From contig NZ_JAJUKH010000007.1 of the NCBI RefSeq assembly GCF_021538675.1, positions 121,568 through 185,567 on the forward strand: a DNA stretch of 64,000 bases, written 5' to 3'. Below, in pieces: positions 27,256-36,881 of this stretch (its first letter is position 1; every line of letters begins with the position of its first letter). The translations under genes were made by a program, and so were the position numbers. The notes beneath the pieces were generated by a model. The model saw only the letters and a list, made by a program, of their open reading frames with translations. It did not search any database and was not told the DNA's origin. This DNA is from Paenarthrobacter sp. AR 02 (GTDB lineage Bacteria > Actinomycetota > Actinomycetes > Actinomycetales > Micrococcaceae).

Positions 27256-27328
27256 TGGAGCTGAGGGGACTCGAACCCCTGACCCCCTGCATGCCATGCA
27301 GGTGCGCTACCAGCTGCGCCACAGCCCC
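27256..27328 (-). tRNA. tRNA-Ala (GGC), copy 2
   Basis: The sequence is identical over all 73 bases to the tRNA-Ala(GGC) at 26108-26180, with the same anticodon GGC. One extra base of identity lies on the 3' side and none on the other. It lies downstream of the TetR gene on the opposite strand. Confidence 0.97.
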
Positions 27329-27443
27329 ATATCTTCGCTGCCCAACGCCTGGCATTTCAGCCATCCGCGCCGAAGCAACTCAAATATCTTAGAACAGCGA
27401 TTCCGAAAATTCCAAATCGGGCATATTCGGTGCCGCGCAGTCC

Positions 27444-27848
27444 TTAGTGCTCGGAATCCTCCGCGGTGACAGCCTTGGCGGAAGCGTCGTCACCCAGCTC
27501 AAGGTCCACCACAGGGCAGTCCTTCCACAGGCGATCCAAGGCGTAGAAGACCCTGTCCTCTGCGTGCTGAACGTGAATCACAATGTCGGCGTAGTCCAGC
27601 AGCACCCAACGACCCTCGGAGCGTCCTTCGCGGCGTACCGGACGGAGGTCCTGCTTCAAAAGTTCTTCTTCGATGCCGTCAACGATGGCATTGACCTGGC
27701 GTTCCGTCGGAGCCGAGGCAATCAGGAAGACGTCTGTGAGTGCCAGACGCTCGCTGACGTCGAGGGCGACGATATCCTCGGCAAGTTTGCCGGCCGCGGC
27801 ACGCGCGGCGTGACGGGCGAGGGTGATGGATTGTTCATGTGCAGACAC
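27444..27848 (-). CDS. rsfS: Ribosomal silencing factor RsfS
   Basis: The 134-residue protein matches RsfS (Iojap family), which binds ribosomal protein L14 and blocks subunit joining in starved cells. Typical parts are EDIVALDVSERLALTDVFLI, APTERQVNAIVDGIEEELLK and WVLLDYADIVIHVQHAEDR. It follows nadD and a tail-anchored membrane protein on the same strand, the usual actinobacterial neighbourhood. Length is normal, with an acidic C-terminal tail. Confidence 0.97.
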   Translation of the reverse strand: MSAHEQSITLARHAARAAAGKLAEDIVALDVSERLALTDVFLIASAPTERQVNAIVDGIEEELLKQDLRPVRREGRSEGRWVLLDYADIVIHVQHAEDRVFYALDRLWKDCPVVDLELGDDASAKAVTAEDSEH

Positions 27849-27906
27849 GGGGACTCCTTGTTGTGGCCTGTGGCCTGTGAATGGCGTGAGCCGTTGTTGA
27901 GCGGAA

Positions 27907-29091
27907 CTAGCCGCTGGTAATCATGATGATGCCGACGATGAGCGCAACGATGCCCAGTGCGAGGACACCGAACTGCAGCAGCCTGTTGCGCTGGGCCCTG
28001 GCCAGGCCGGCCGTGTTGGCATCGAGTGGATCAAGACCGTAGGCAGTGCTCGCCGAGATCGGCGGCCTTTGCTTTTCTTCGCCAGGGTCCACCGGAGGGG
28101 CGGACTTCTTGCGCGCCGACCGCGCTACAGCTTCCGCGCGGGCCAGGACGCCGGCACGGCCGCGTGAGCCCGGCTTCTTTCCGGTTGACGGTTCAGCCTC
28201 AAGCTTGGGACCGGCGGACGTAATCAGGGGAACAAAGGTTGTGCTGGGCCGCTTCATGACCGGCCGTTCGACACCGGGTACCTTGACGAACTCCAGGGGC
28301 GTGACCATGGCAAGGTTATTAGCTGTGGAAGGACCCGAGTTCCCGGGGTTTGGCTTACGCGGCTCGGCCTTGGCTTGGTCCGGCGTCGCCTGTTCGGCCA
28401 GTTTCTGCTTCGCAGCGGCACGCTTGTTCAACACGGCCGCGCGCTCCGCCAGGGCAATCTGCTGGGCCAACACCTCTGGATCAACTGCCAGGGGGTCCTG
28501 CTCGGCAATGTGTTCCAGTTTCGCGGTCTGGTTTTGGACCTGCGCCGCGATCAGCTCGCGGACTGCCAGAGCCTGCTCCACCGACATATCGGATTCTGTT
28601 GGGCCGCTCTTGCCGTCTCCGTCGGTCTTCGGGGAGGCGTCCGGAGCGGCAGTGTCCGTCGCCGGCTTGCCTGCTCCCGGCTTTCCGGCTTCCGGAGCCG
28701 CTGCGGGCTTGCCCGCGTCCGGTGCCGGAACGATGGGGTTCATGGACGTGGCAACTTCAGCCTGGAGCTGCTGCAACCTCAGCTGGCGACGCGTTGGCGG
28801 GCCGCCACCGGAGAGCTGTTCCTCCTTGTCAGCCAGGTCCTTGATGGTCCTGAGGGCTGCCCGATCACGGGCGCGGATCTGGGATGAACGCTCCTGTGCT
28901 GTGGGTCCCACAGCGTCCACGGGCGCGTTTGCCGCGCGCCTGTTACGCGCGTTCGGGCGGTCGGCTTCTTCGGCGGCAGCCGCCTCTGCGGGGTCGCTTG
29001 ACGTAGCGTCCGGCGTTGTTTCCGGGTGCTCTTCCCGGGCACGGCGAAGCTCGCGCCTGCTGCGGATGGGTCGCTGTTCCTGGCTGCTCAT
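27907..29091 (-). CDS. Large charged protein with one C-terminal membrane helix
   Basis: The 394-residue protein begins with a charged segment rich in Arg and Glu (RPIRSRRELRRAREEHPE), continues as a long Ala/Pro/Lys/Glu-rich, probably disordered region, with a helical section around 185-240 (LAVRELIAAQVQNQTAKLEH), and ends with one hydrophobic helix (LLQFGVLALGIVALIVGIIM) three residues before the stop. It is thus a tail-anchored protein with its bulk in the cytoplasm. No known domain is recognised. It lies 8 bases after nadD and 58 bases before rsfS. Confidence 0.8.
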   Translation of the reverse strand: MSSQEQRPIRSRRELRRAREEHPETTPDATSSDPAEAAAAEEADRPNARNRRAANAPVDAVGPTAQERSSQIRARDRAALRTIKDLADKEEQLSGGGPPTRRQLRLQQLQAEVATSMNPIVPAPDAGKPAAAPEAGKPGAGKPATDTAAPDASPKTDGDGKSGPTESDMSVEQALAVRELIAAQVQNQTAKLEHIAEQDPLAVDPEVLAQQIALAERAAVLNKRAAAKQKLAEQATPDQAKAEPRKPNPGNSGPSTANNLAMVTPLEFVKVPGVERPVMKRPSTTFVPLITSAGPKLEAEPSTGKKPGSRGRAGVLARAEAVARSARKKSAPPVDPGEEKQRPPISASTAYGLDPLDANTAGLARAQRNRLLQFGVLALGIVALIVGIIMITSG

Positions 29092-29099
29092 TTAAAAAC

Positions 29100-29726
29100 T
29101 CATTCAGTACGTGCTTGGTCGTCTGATCCGGATAATGCGGGCGACAGTTCCCCTGCCGAGGGCCGGGGTGCGTACAGCCCATATTTTGCGATGTACTGGA
29201 CCACTCCGTCCGGCACGAGGTACCACACAGGGTTGCCCGCGCCGACGCGTGTCCTGCAATCCGTGGAGGAGATCGCCATGGCGGGCACTTCGAGAAGGCT
29301 GACATCCTCCGTCCGGCCCAAATCGTTCAGTTCGTGTCCAGGGCGGGTCACGCCGACAAAGTGGGCCAAGGACCACAATTCGTCGACGTCTTTCCAGGAC
29401 AGGATCTGCGCCAAAGCGTCGGCACCCGTAATGAAGAAGAGGTCCGCATCAGGACGGAGTTCCCTCAAGTCGCGGAGGGTGTCGATGGTGAACGTCGGGC
29501 CTGGTCGGTCCACGTCCACACGGCTTACGGTAAAGCGGGGGTTGGAAGCTGTGGCGATCACCGTCATGAGGTAGCGGTGCTCGGGCTCGCTCACCTGCTT
29601 GTGCGACTTTTGCCACGGCTGCCCGGTGGGCACGAAGACCACTTCATCAAGGTCGAACTTGGCTGCGACTTCACTTGCAGCCACAAGGTGGCCGTGATGG
29701 ATGGGATCAAACGTTCCACCCATCAC
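29100..29726 (-). CDS. nadD: Nicotinate-nucleotide adenylyltransferase
   Basis: NadD makes deamido-NAD from nicotinate mononucleotide and ATP. The nucleotidyltransferase motif [13 protein letters not shown] and the later [14 protein letters not shown] (the ISSTxxR motif) are clear. The coordinates use the first canonical start, GTG at 29726. That start removes the first beta strand, whereas the open frame extends upstream through [10 protein letters not shown]. The only earlier start-like codon near a ribosome-binding-like AGGG is ATT at 29777, which lies just after the stop of the preceding small gene (TAA, one base, ATT). The true start is therefore probably upstream and non-canonical. Confidence 0.93.
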   Translation of the reverse strand: MMGGTFDPIHHGHLVAASEVAAKFDLDEVVFVPTGQPWQKSHKQVSEPEHRYLMTVIATASNPRFTVSRVDVDRPGPTFTIDTLRDLRELRPDADLFFITGADALAQILSWKDVDELWSLAHFVGVTRPGHELNDLGRTEDVSLLEVPAMAISSTDCRTRVGAGNPVWYLVPDGVVQYIAKYGLYAPRPSAGELSPALSGSDDQARTE

Positions 29727-29778
29727 GCCCAGCCGGAGCCTGCGCTCCGACTCCCCGCGAGGTATTGCGGCGATAATG

Positions 29779-30018
29779 TTAGTGGCCCTGGCCGTGGGTG
29801 TGCTTGTTGGGGTGCTGGCGGTGCGGATCGGAGTGCTCTTCCACTGCCTCGTGACGGTTGCCCAGGTTGGTGTAGGACAGCGTTACGAACATGAGAACCA
29901 GCAGCAGGGCAAACATGGAGACGCCGAAGACCCACGGCTCGGCCCACAGCGGGGCGAGTTCCTCGTGGCCGCCTTCTGTCGCGGCGGCAATGGACGTGGC
30001 GATCTGCTGAAACAGCAT
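29779..30018 (-). CDS. Small single-pass membrane protein, His-rich tail
   Basis: The 79-residue protein has one membrane helix ([20 protein letters not shown]) with about 27 residues before it and a His-rich tail ([20 protein letters not shown]). The tail could bind metal, but this is only suggested by composition. It precedes nadD on the same strand, and its stop TAA is followed after one base by the likely nadD start region. No family is recognised. Confidence 0.75.
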   Translation of the reverse strand: MLFQQIATSIAAATEGGHEELAPLWAEPWVFGVSMFALLLVLMFVTLSYTNLGNRHEAVEEHSDPHRQHPNKHTHGQGH

Positions 30019-30100
30019 CTTCTCCCCTAGTTGGTTCTCAAAGGATTTCGACGGCGGGACTCCCCGCCGTTCCGGACTTCTGTTCTATGTTACCGCGTTG

Positions 30101-31465
30101 CTAGCTGCGGATTTGGCCTTCGCCCTGGACGATCCACTTAGTGGTGGTGAGTTCCGTGAGGCCCATGGGTCCGCGCGCGTGGAGCTTCTGCGTGGAAATC
30201 CCAACCTCCGCGCCGAGCCCCAGCTCACCGCCGTCGGTGAAACGCGTGGAGGCGTTAACGATCACAGCGGCCGAATCGATGTCCGCGATGAATTTCTCCG
30301 CATTTGCCAGGTTGTTGGTGAGGATGGCTTCGGTGTGCCCAGTGGTCCACTTGCGGATGTGGTTTACGGCGTCGTCCACGTTGTCCACCATGGCAACGGC
30401 GAGATCCAGGTCCATGTATTCAGTGGCCCAATCCTCGTCGTCGGCCGGGACGGTCTCCACACCGGCGCCCAGTGCAGCCGCGATCCGATCATCCACGTGA
30501 AGAGTCACACCCGCGTCGCGGAGTGCCTTGGCCACGGCAGGAAGCACAGTGGAACCGGAGTGCACCAGCAGCGTCTCAACGGTGTTGCAGACACTGGGCC
30601 GCTGCGTCTTTGCGTTCAAAAGGATGTCCACGGCCATCTCTTCGCCGGCGGACTCGTCGATGAAGATGTGGACGTTCCCCTCCCCGGTCTCAATGACGGG
30701 CACGGACGAGTTGGTCACCACAGTCTGGATGAGCTCGCGTCCGCCGCGGGGAATGAGGACATCCACCCGTCCGCGGGCGCGCATCAGGACGTTGGCGCCC
30801 TCGCGGCCGTACTGGTCAACGCTCTGTACCGCATCGGCCGGGAGGCCCACGGAGTCCAGCGCTTCGCGCAGGATCTGCACCAGCGCACCGTTGGTGTGCG
30901 CGGCGGCGGACCCACCGCGAAGAATCACGGCGTTGCCGCTCTTGAGGGCGAGTCCCGCGATATCCACGGTGACGTTGGGACGGGCTTCGTAAATGGCGGC
31001 CACAACACCCATGGGCACATTGACCTGGCGCAACCGCAGCCCGTTGGGAAGCGTTTGGCCACGGACCACGTTGCCCACAGGATCGGGCAGCCCGGCAAGG
31101 TTTTCCAGGGCGGAGACCAAGCCGTCGATGCGGGCGGGCGTCAGCGTGAGCCTGTCCAAGAGCGCCGCGGAGGTACCGTTGGCACGGCCTACGGCAACAT
31201 CTTTGGCATTGGCTTCCAGCACATGCTTACGGTTTTCCACCAGGGCTGCGCCGATCGCACGCAGGCCGCGGTCCTTCCAGGCACGGTTCGCCTGGCCCAT
31301 GCGTCGGGCAGCCTTCCGGGACCGGTCGGCGATTGCGTGTACCGCAGCCTGGACATCCTCAGGCGACAGTGGAGCGCCGCCTGCCACAGGGTTCTCCGGC
31401 GTCTGGCCGGCAGTACCGGAAACGTCGGAGATCACAGGGGCGTCGGGAGTCAGCGCTTCAGTCAT
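30101..31465 (-). CDS. proA: Gamma-glutamyl phosphate reductase
   Basis: ProA reduces gamma-glutamyl phosphate to glutamate semialdehyde in proline synthesis. The 454-residue protein shows the ALDH-like fold with RGGSAAAHTNGALVQILREA and catalytic Cys in RPSVCNTVETLLVH. The C-terminal FTDGGELGLGAEVGISTQKL is typical of ProA. An N-terminal extension of about 35 residues precedes the core. It overlaps the end of proB by 4 bases, so the genes are coupled. Confidence 0.98.
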   Translation of the reverse strand: MTEALTPDAPVISDVSGTAGQTPENPVAGGAPLSPEDVQAAVHAIADRSRKAARRMGQANRAWKDRGLRAIGAALVENRKHVLEANAKDVAVGRANGTSAALLDRLTLTPARIDGLVSALENLAGLPDPVGNVVRGQTLPNGLRLRQVNVPMGVVAAIYEARPNVTVDIAGLALKSGNAVILRGGSAAAHTNGALVQILREALDSVGLPADAVQSVDQYGREGANVLMRARGRVDVLIPRGGRELIQTVVTNSSVPVIETGEGNVHIFIDESAGEEMAVDILLNAKTQRPSVCNTVETLLVHSGSTVLPAVAKALRDAGVTLHVDDRIAAALGAGVETVPADDEDWATEYMDLDLAVAMVDNVDDAVNHIRKWTTGHTEAILTNNLANAEKFIADIDSAAVIVNASTRFTDGGELGLGAEVGISTQKLHARGPMGLTELTTTKWIVQGEGQIRS

Positions 31466-32646
31466 GCTCCAAGTTTAGATGAGCGCGGCGCCCCCAGGAG
31501 CACCAGATCGTCAACATGAACAACTTCGCGGTCATAACCACGGCCCATGGCTTGGCCGAGCTCCTGGGTAGTACGTCCCAGCATCCGCGGCAGTTCCTCC
31601 GAAGAGTAGTTCACCAGTCCGCGGGCCACCACGGTTCCGTCATGCCCAACCATCTCAACAGGATCCCCGGCTTCGAAGTCGCCGCTGATATCCGATATCC
31701 CCGCGGGCAGGAGCGACCTGTGCCGGTCGCGCACGGCTTTCACGGCGCCGTCGTCGAGCATCAAGCGGCCCTGAACGGTCGCCAAGTGGGCCAGCCACAA
31801 CAGGCGCACCGGCTTGCGGTTTCCGTTCACGGCAAACCACGTCCCCACGTCCTCGCCGGCCAATGCAGCCGCGGCGTTGGTGGTAGAGGTGACCAGTGCA
31901 TGAATACCGGAACCGGCGGCGATGGAGGCAGCCTCCACCTTGGTCATCATTCCGCCCGTTCCCACACCGGCTTTGCCCGCCTTGCCAATGGTGACGCCTT
32001 CAAGGTCCTGCGGACCGCGGACCAGCGGAATCCGCTGCGCACCCTGGGACGGCGGACCGTCGTAGAGGGCGTCGACGTCGGACAGCAGCACGAGCGCGTC
32101 GGCGCGGACCAGGTGGGCCACCAACGCAGCCAGCCGGTCGTTGTCGCCGAAACGGATTTCGTGGGTAGCAACAGTGTCGTTTTCGTTCACGACCGGTACC
32201 ACGCCGAGGTTCAGCAGCCGATCCAAAGCACGGAACGCATTGGTGTGCTGCGTGCGGCGCATGAGGTCATCGGCCGTCAACAGGACCTGGCTGACAGTGA
32301 TCCCATGCGCGCTGAAAGCCTGCGTGTAGCGGGCCATCAGGAGTCCTTGCCCGACGCTGGCTGCTGCCTGCTGCGTGGCCAGGTCCTTCGGGCGCTTGGC
32401 AAGGCCCAACGGAGCCAGGCCAGCGGCGATGGCACCAGAGGAGACCAAGATGATTTCGGTGCCCGCATTGCGCTGGTGGGCCAGGGCGTCAACCAGCCCG
32501 GCAAGGGACTTCTCGGAAATACCGCCCTTGATACTCGTCAGCGACGAGGAACCCACTTTGACGACTATCCGCTTGGCGGTGGCCAGTGCGTTGCGTTCGA
32601 GGCCCTCGGCGGAGTTCGGTGCGTCGACGGTCCTAGTCGTCATCAC
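31462..32646 (-). CDS. proB: Glutamate 5-kinase
   Basis: ProB phosphorylates glutamate, the first step of proline synthesis, and is normally feedback-inhibited by proline. The 394-residue protein has the amino-acid kinase domain ([55 protein letters not shown]) and a C-terminal PUA domain ([18 protein letters not shown]). Overlap with obgE is 14 bases at its start and with proA 4 bases at its end, so it is one transcript rplU-rpmA-obgE-proB-proA or its downstream part. Confidence 0.98.
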   Translation of the reverse strand: MMTTRTVDAPNSAEGLERNALATAKRIVVKVGSSSLTSIKGGISEKSLAGLVDALAHQRNAGTEIILVSSGAIAAGLAPLGLAKRPKDLATQQAAASVGQGLLMARYTQAFSAHGITVSQVLLTADDLMRRTQHTNAFRALDRLLNLGVVPVVNENDTVATHEIRFGDNDRLAALVAHLVRADALVLLSDVDALYDGPPSQGAQRIPLVRGPQDLEGVTIGKAGKAGVGTGGMMTKVEAASIAAGSGIHALVTSTTNAAAALAGEDVGTWFAVNGNRKPVRLLWLAHLATVQGRLMLDDGAVKAVRDRHRSLLPAGISDISGDFEAGDPVEMVGHDGTVVARGLVNYSSEELPRMLGRTTQELGQAMGRGYDREVVHVDDLVLLGAPRSSKLGA

Positions 32647-34219
32647 CGGCGTCCAGGTTGCTTTCCTTCACGGCCTGGGCGCGCCGGCCGCTGACGGACT
32701 CGGTCCAGATGCCCGCCTTGCGCTCAGCTTCAAGCTCGGCACGCGCAGCAGCCTTGGCTTCGCGGCGTTCAACCTGTTCTTCGCGCTTCTGCGAACGCGT
32801 GGGCCGGTCCCCGATGTCGGCAACGCGGATGTCCGTGCCGCGCGGAGTTGCCAGGAGCTCGGCGCCGGCCATCATGGTCGGCTCCCAGTCGAAGACAACG
32901 CCGTCGTCTTCACCGATGACCACGGTGTCGCCCGGCTTGGCACCGACCTTGAACAGTTCGGTTTCGACGCCGAGCTTCGCCAGCCGGTCGGCAAGGTATC
33001 CAATGGCTTCCTCGTTGGTGAAGTCGGTCTGCTTGACCCAGCGAACGGGCTTCTCGCCCAGGACACGGAACAGCGGCTCGAGGTTCTTTTCTTCGCGGCG
33101 GATCTTGAAGCCGGACTCGTTGACCGCGCGCGGACGAAGGACCGGAGGTGCCACCTTGGGGGGAGCAGTCGCTACCGCATCACGCGCGGCCTTGACGATC
33201 TCTGCCATGGCGAAGCCCAGTTGGCGCAAGCCTTCGTGGCTCGTGGCCGAGACTTCGAACACGCGGTATCCGCGGGCTTCGAGGTCCGGGCGAACGAACT
33301 CGGCCATGTCCTTGCCGTCCGGAAGATCCACCTTGTTGAGGACAACCAGCTTGGGGCGTTCGTTCAGCGGCACCACCTCACCGTCCACACCGGCGTAGCT
33401 CATGTCCACTGCGTACTTGTCGAGTTCGGCCTCGATAATCGCCAGGTCGGACAAAGGATCCCGATCGGATTCCAGGGTTCCGCAGTCAAGGACATGCACC
33501 AGTGCGGCGCAGCGCTCCACGTGGCGGAGGAAGTTGTGTCCGAGACCCTTGCCGTCGCTTGCTCCCTCGATCAGGCCGGGAACATCGGCAATGGTGAAGC
33601 GGACCTCGCCGGCCTGGACCACGCCAAGGTTGGGGATGAGGGTGGTGAAGGGATAGTCGGCGATCTTGGGCCGGGCAGCGGACATGGCTGCAATCAGGCT
33701 GGACTTGCCAGCCGACGGGAAGCCAACCAGGGCAATGTCGGCAATGGACTTCAGTTCCAGGACAATATCGCTGGATTCGCCCTCGATGCCCAGGAGGGCA
33801 AAGCCGGGAGCCCGGCGTTTCTGCGAGGAAAGCGACGCGTTGCCGAGGCCGCCCTGGCCGCCGGCGGCAGCGATGTACTCGGTACCTTCGCCCACGAGGT
33901 CAGCCAGGACTTCGCCGTCCTTGGTCTTGACCACGGTGCCATCGGGTACCGGAAGGATCAGGGTTTCGCCATTCTTGCCGCCGCGCCAGTCACCCATGCC
34001 CGGACCACCATTTGTAGCGTGGCGGTGGGGTGCGTGGTGGTAGTCGAGCAGGGTGGTGGTCTGGGCAGACACCCGAAGGATGACGTCGCCACCGTTGCCG
34101 CCGTTACCTCCGTCGGGGCCGCCGAGCGGCTTGAACTTCTCCCGCTTAACAGAGACACAGCCGTGGCCGCCGGTTCCGCCGGATACGTGCAGGACTACCC
34201 GGTCTACAAAGCTCGCCAC
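32633..34219 (-). CDS. obgE: Obg-family GTPase (ribosome assembly / stress)
   Basis: The 528-residue Obg protein has the glycine-rich N-terminal Obg fold (about 1-160, with [20 protein letters not shown]), then a GTPase domain with G1 [12 protein letters not shown]3 DVPGLIEGA and G4 NKVDLPD, then the actinobacterial C-terminal OCT domain and a basic tail. Obg binds the 50S subunit and links ribosome assembly to growth control. GTG at 34219 is preferred because GAGGAG lies 6-11 bases upstream; the 13 further residues from 34258 would precede the normal start. Confidence 0.98.
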   Translation of the reverse strand: MASFVDRVVLHVSGGTGGHGCVSVKREKFKPLGGPDGGNGGNGGDVILRVSAQTTTLLDYHHAPHRHATNGGPGMGDWRGGKNGETLILPVPDGTVVKTKDGEVLADLVGEGTEYIAAAGGQGGLGNASLSSQKRRAPGFALLGIEGESSDIVLELKSIADIALVGFPSAGKSSLIAAMSAARPKIADYPFTTLIPNLGVVQAGEVRFTIADVPGLIEGASDGKGLGHNFLRHVERCAALVHVLDCGTLESDRDPLSDLAIIEAELDKYAVDMSYAGVDGEVVPLNERPKLVVLNKVDLPDGKDMAEFVRPDLEARGYRVFEVSATSHEGLRQLGFAMAEIVKAARDAVATAPPKVAPPVLRPRAVNESGFKIRREEKNLEPLFRVLGEKPVRWVKQTDFTNEEAIGYLADRLAKLGVETELFKVGAKPGDTVVIGEDDGVVFDWEPTMMAGAELLATPRGTDIRVADIGDRPTRSQKREEQVERREAKAAARAELEAERKAGIWTESVSGRRAQAVKESNLDAGDDD

Positions 34220-34299
34220 GTGGATCTCCTCAGTTGCTGTTGTACAGCGTTGTTGCAAAACCAGTGCGCCCGAGCGCCCCAGTCGATTGTAATGCGGTT

Positions 34300-34340
34300 A
34301 AAAGAACGGTGGAGCGGGCCGTTTGGCCCGCTCCACCGGT
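34300..34340 (-). terminator. Strong hairpin between rpmA and obgE
   Basis: CGGTGGAGCGGGCC (34307-34320) and GGCCCGCTCCACCG (34325-34338) form a 14-bp stem with a GTTT loop. On the minus strand it is followed by TTCTTTT, so it can terminate rplU-rpmA transcripts and leave obgE-proBA to read-through or a second promoter. Confidence 0.85.
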
Positions 34341-34353
34341 TCAGAACTTGTTG

Positions 34354-34617
34354 TTACTCTGCAGCTGCAGCAGCAACGATGTTCACTACGCGACGGCCGC
34401 GGCGAGTACCAAACTCAACCGCACCGGCCTGGAGAGCGAACAGGGTGTCGTCGCCACCGCGGCCGACGCCTGCACCGGGGTGGAAGTGGGTTCCGCGCTG
34501 GCGAACGATGATCTCGCCTGCGGAAACTACCTGACCACCGAAGCGCTTGACGCCCAGGTACTGAGCGTTGGAGTCACGACCGTTGCGAGTGGAACTCGCG
34601 CCTTTTTTGTGTGCCAT
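34354..34617 (-). CDS. rpmA: 50S ribosomal protein L27
   Basis: The 87-residue L27 begins [20 protein letters not shown], the standard N-terminus reaching the peptidyl-transferase centre, and continues with [20 protein letters not shown] and [20 protein letters not shown]. There is no N-terminal cleaved extension of the staphylococcal kind. It lies 62 bases after rplU and before a strong hairpin. Confidence 0.99.
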   Translation of the reverse strand: MAHKKGASSTRNGRDSNAQYLGVKRFGGQVVSAGEIIVRQRGTHFHPGAGVGRGGDDTLFALQAGAVEFGTRRGRRVVNIVAAAAAE

Positions 34618-34679
34618 GTGAAATGCCTGCCTCTAAATTTCTGGGGAAACTGAAAAACCTGAACAGCGTGTAACGAAAG

Positions 34680-35000
34680 TTACGCGATGCTGGTGATCTT
34701 GATCTTGGTCAGTTCCTGACGGTGACCCTGACGCTTCCGGTAGCCGGTCTTGTTCTTGAACTTCTGGATGACGATCTTCGGACCACGGAGGTCTTCGAGG
34801 ATCTCAGCCGTAACCTTGACGTTGGCCAGTTCCGCAGCTGCGGAGGTGACCTTGTCGCCGTCAACCAGGAGCAAGGCGGGCAGCTCAAGCGTGCTACCGG
34901 CTCCACCGGGGACGCGGTTAAGCGTTACGTAGTCTCCAACGGAAACTTTTTCTTGGCGGCCGCCTGCGCGGACAATCGCGTACACCACTTGGGTACTCAC
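34680..35000 (-). CDS. rplU: 50S ribosomal protein L21
   Basis: The 106-residue L21 has [19 protein letters not shown] at the N-terminus and [20 protein letters not shown] at the C-terminus, as expected. The start is GTG at 35000 with GAGAGAA about 5 bases upstream. It is first in the cluster, after a leader of about 160 bases. Confidence 0.99.
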   Translation of the reverse strand: MSTQVVYAIVRAGGRQEKVSVGDYVTLNRVPGGAGSTLELPALLLVDGDKVTSAAAELANVKVTAEILEDLRGPKIVIQKFKNKTGYRKRQGHRQELTKIKITSIA

Positions 35001-35363
35001 TTCTCTCGACGTTTATAACTAAATTTGCGTGCGGAACCTGAACCGGAATCAGGCTTGGTTCGCGCTGTGCCTCAACGCCGTGGACTTCTGAACGAAGTCC
35101 GCGAGTCATCCCATGAACAATTCCAAGGGGCATAACCCAAGTGTTGGCGTAAGCACCGAAGATCAAGATTACGCTAGTTTGACCTTCAGCTGCAAATGAG
35201 GCCGGGTCCGGAGGCTACCACGTGACTCGCGTCACCAGTTGTAACGGACTCTCCCGGCACCGTGCCCATACAGCCTACAGGGTTTGGGCACGATTAACGC
35301 GATTTGCCCTGCGACGCGCGGCGAGCCTCGCAAATTACCCGCCCGGACGCCCGACCGGAGAGG
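35001..35363. promoter_or_regulatory. Leader of rplU and gap to thiD-tenA
   Basis: This is a 363-base stretch without a gene. The right part contains the probable rplU promoter (listed separately). The inferred leader (about 35001-35159) contains an 18-base-range hairpin, GGACTTC/GAAGTCC at about 35083-35101. This could be a leader for L21-dependent control, but no known consensus is seen. Confidence 0.5.
35166..35195 (-). promoter_or_regulatory. Probable promoter of the rplU-rpmA-obgE-proBA cluster
   Basis: On the minus strand TTGCAG (35190-35195) and TAATCT (35166-35171) have an 18-base spacer and look like sigma-70-type -35 and -10 boxes. Transcription would start near 35159, leaving a leader of about 160 bases before rplU. 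Confidence 0.5.
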
Positions 35364-36875
35364 TCAGGAGAAAACACGTGGCGCGTCGAAGAAGGCAGTT
35401 TCGTAGCGGCAGGACTGGGTGAAGGCTTCCATCATGGCCTCGCGATCCGCCGGCGAGGCCGCAAGGGCCGCCGCGTCCGTGAGCTTGATCGCAGTCCTGG
35501 TTGCCTCGGCGAAGTCTTCGTCGGCGTACGTCTTCAACCACTCCGCGTATGCGTGGTCCACAGGGGAACCTGCTTCCACGTAGGCGTGGTGCAGTTTTTG
35601 GCCCACTTCCGCGTACAACCAGTAGCAGGGAAGAATCGCCGCCAGCAGCACTGCGTAGCTTCCCGATGCCGAACAGGCCAGCAAATGGTCCACATAGGAC
35701 TTGGTCACGGGACCCGTTGTCCCGGACACGTCGCGGCTGCTGAGCCAGTTCCTGTGCAATTCCGACTCGACCTCCAAGCACTGCATGGAGCCCTTGGCCC
35801 AGAACAACTGCTCGTCTTCAGTAGGGGCCAGGGCGCTGGCCCGGGCCAGGACCCGGGAGTAGCCGTTGAGGTAGATCGCGTCCTGTGCCAGGTAATAGCC
35901 GAACGCGGATTCCGGCAGGCTGCCCTTCTGAAGGCCATCGATGAAGCCAAGCCGATGGATCGCCTCGAGCTCCGCGCGTGCGTGTTCCCACAAAGTCGCG
36001 GCGAACTCGCCGGGCCTCAGACCCCGCTGGTGGTGGAAGTGGTGGATCGGTCCGCTTCCTCGTCCTACTTCCAAGGCCCCAGAGTGCCTCAAAGCCTCAA
36101 GCAACCAGGGCTTCACCTCCCGCAGTGAAGCTTCCCAGTCCCCCGTGCTGACCTGCACCGTGGCCAGGGCGGACGACAACGAACACCCTGTGCCGTGGCT
36201 GTTCCGGGTATCGATGCGGGGCCCGTCGACCTCGACCACGTCCTGCCGCAGCAACCCGCTCGTATTCACCAAAGCATCAGGACACGCGTTTCCCGCCAAG
36301 TGGCCGCCCTTCACAAGGACCGTGTTCCCGTACTCAGCGGCCAACCGCTTACCCTGGTCCAGCGCCGAAGCCCAGTCCGTAGCTTCCGCCTCGCCCAGCA
36401 GCACTGCCAGCTCGGGAAGGTTCGGGGTCAGGAGGTCTGCCAACGGCAGGAGCGAACGCAACGCCTTCTCAGCGGACTCGCGCAGGAGCCTGTCTCCACT
36501 GGTTGCCACCATCACCGGGTCCAGGACCACGACGCCGGGACGCACCTTTTCGAGCCAGCTGCGGACTTCGTCGATGACCTCAGGGTCGCCGAGCATGCCG
36601 ATTTTGACGGCGTCAATCTCAATGTCGTTGCTGATGGCGTCCAGTTGTTGGCGCAGAAATTCGACCGGGGGCACGTGGACCGCGCTGACACCCACGGTGT
36701 TCTGGGCTGTGAGGGCGGTGATGGCAGCCATGCCATACCCGCCATGGGCCGCAATGCTTTTCAGGTCCGCCTGGATTCCTGCCCCACCGGATGGGTCGGA
36801 GCCGGCGATACTCAGCACCCGCGGAGTCGGCCTGCCTGAAGCGACCGGGTAGACAGGACAATATGGTGCAGTCAT
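35364..36875 (-). CDS. thiD: Fused HMP/HMP-P kinase and TenA-type thiaminase
   Basis: The 503-residue protein is a fusion. Residues about 18-275 are ThiD (hydroxymethylpyrimidine and HMP-phosphate kinase): VLSIAGSDPSGGAGIQADLK, KIGMLGDPEVIDEV and TRNSHGTGCSLSSALA. Residues about 290-500 are TenA (aminopyrimidine salvage): LEAIHRLGFIDGLQKGSLPE, YYLAQDAIYLNGYSRVLARA and ILPCYWLYAEVG. Together they recover and phosphorylate the pyrimidine of thiamine. The ATG at 36875 lies immediately behind a TPP riboswitch whose 3' strand includes the ribosome-binding site. Confidence 0.96.
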   Translation of the reverse strand: MTAPYCPVYPVASGRPTPRVLSIAGSDPSGGAGIQADLKSIAAHGGYGMAAITALTAQNTVGVSAVHVPPVEFLRQQLDAISNDIEIDAVKIGMLGDPEVIDEVRSWLEKVRPGVVVLDPVMVATSGDRLLRESAEKALRSLLPLADLLTPNLPELAVLLGEAEATDWASALDQGKRLAAEYGNTVLVKGGHLAGNACPDALVNTSGLLRQDVVEVDGPRIDTRNSHGTGCSLSSALATVQVSTGDWEASLREVKPWLLEALRHSGALEVGRGSGPIHHFHHQRGLRPGEFAATLWEHARAELEAIHRLGFIDGLQKGSLPESAFGYYLAQDAIYLNGYSRVLARASALAPTEDEQLFWAKGSMQCLEVESELHRNWLSSRDVSGTTGPVTKSYVDHLLACSASGSYAVLLAAILPCYWLYAEVGQKLHHAYVEAGSPVDHAYAEWLKTYADEDFAEATRTAIKLTDAAALAASPADREAMMEAFTQSCRYETAFFDAPRVFS

Positions 36876-36881
36876 GGGGAC

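Noticed and set aside
32375..34534. A 719-codon plus-strand open frame across obgE and proB
   Set aside because: It is antisense to two conserved genes, and the composition is that of a codon shadow.
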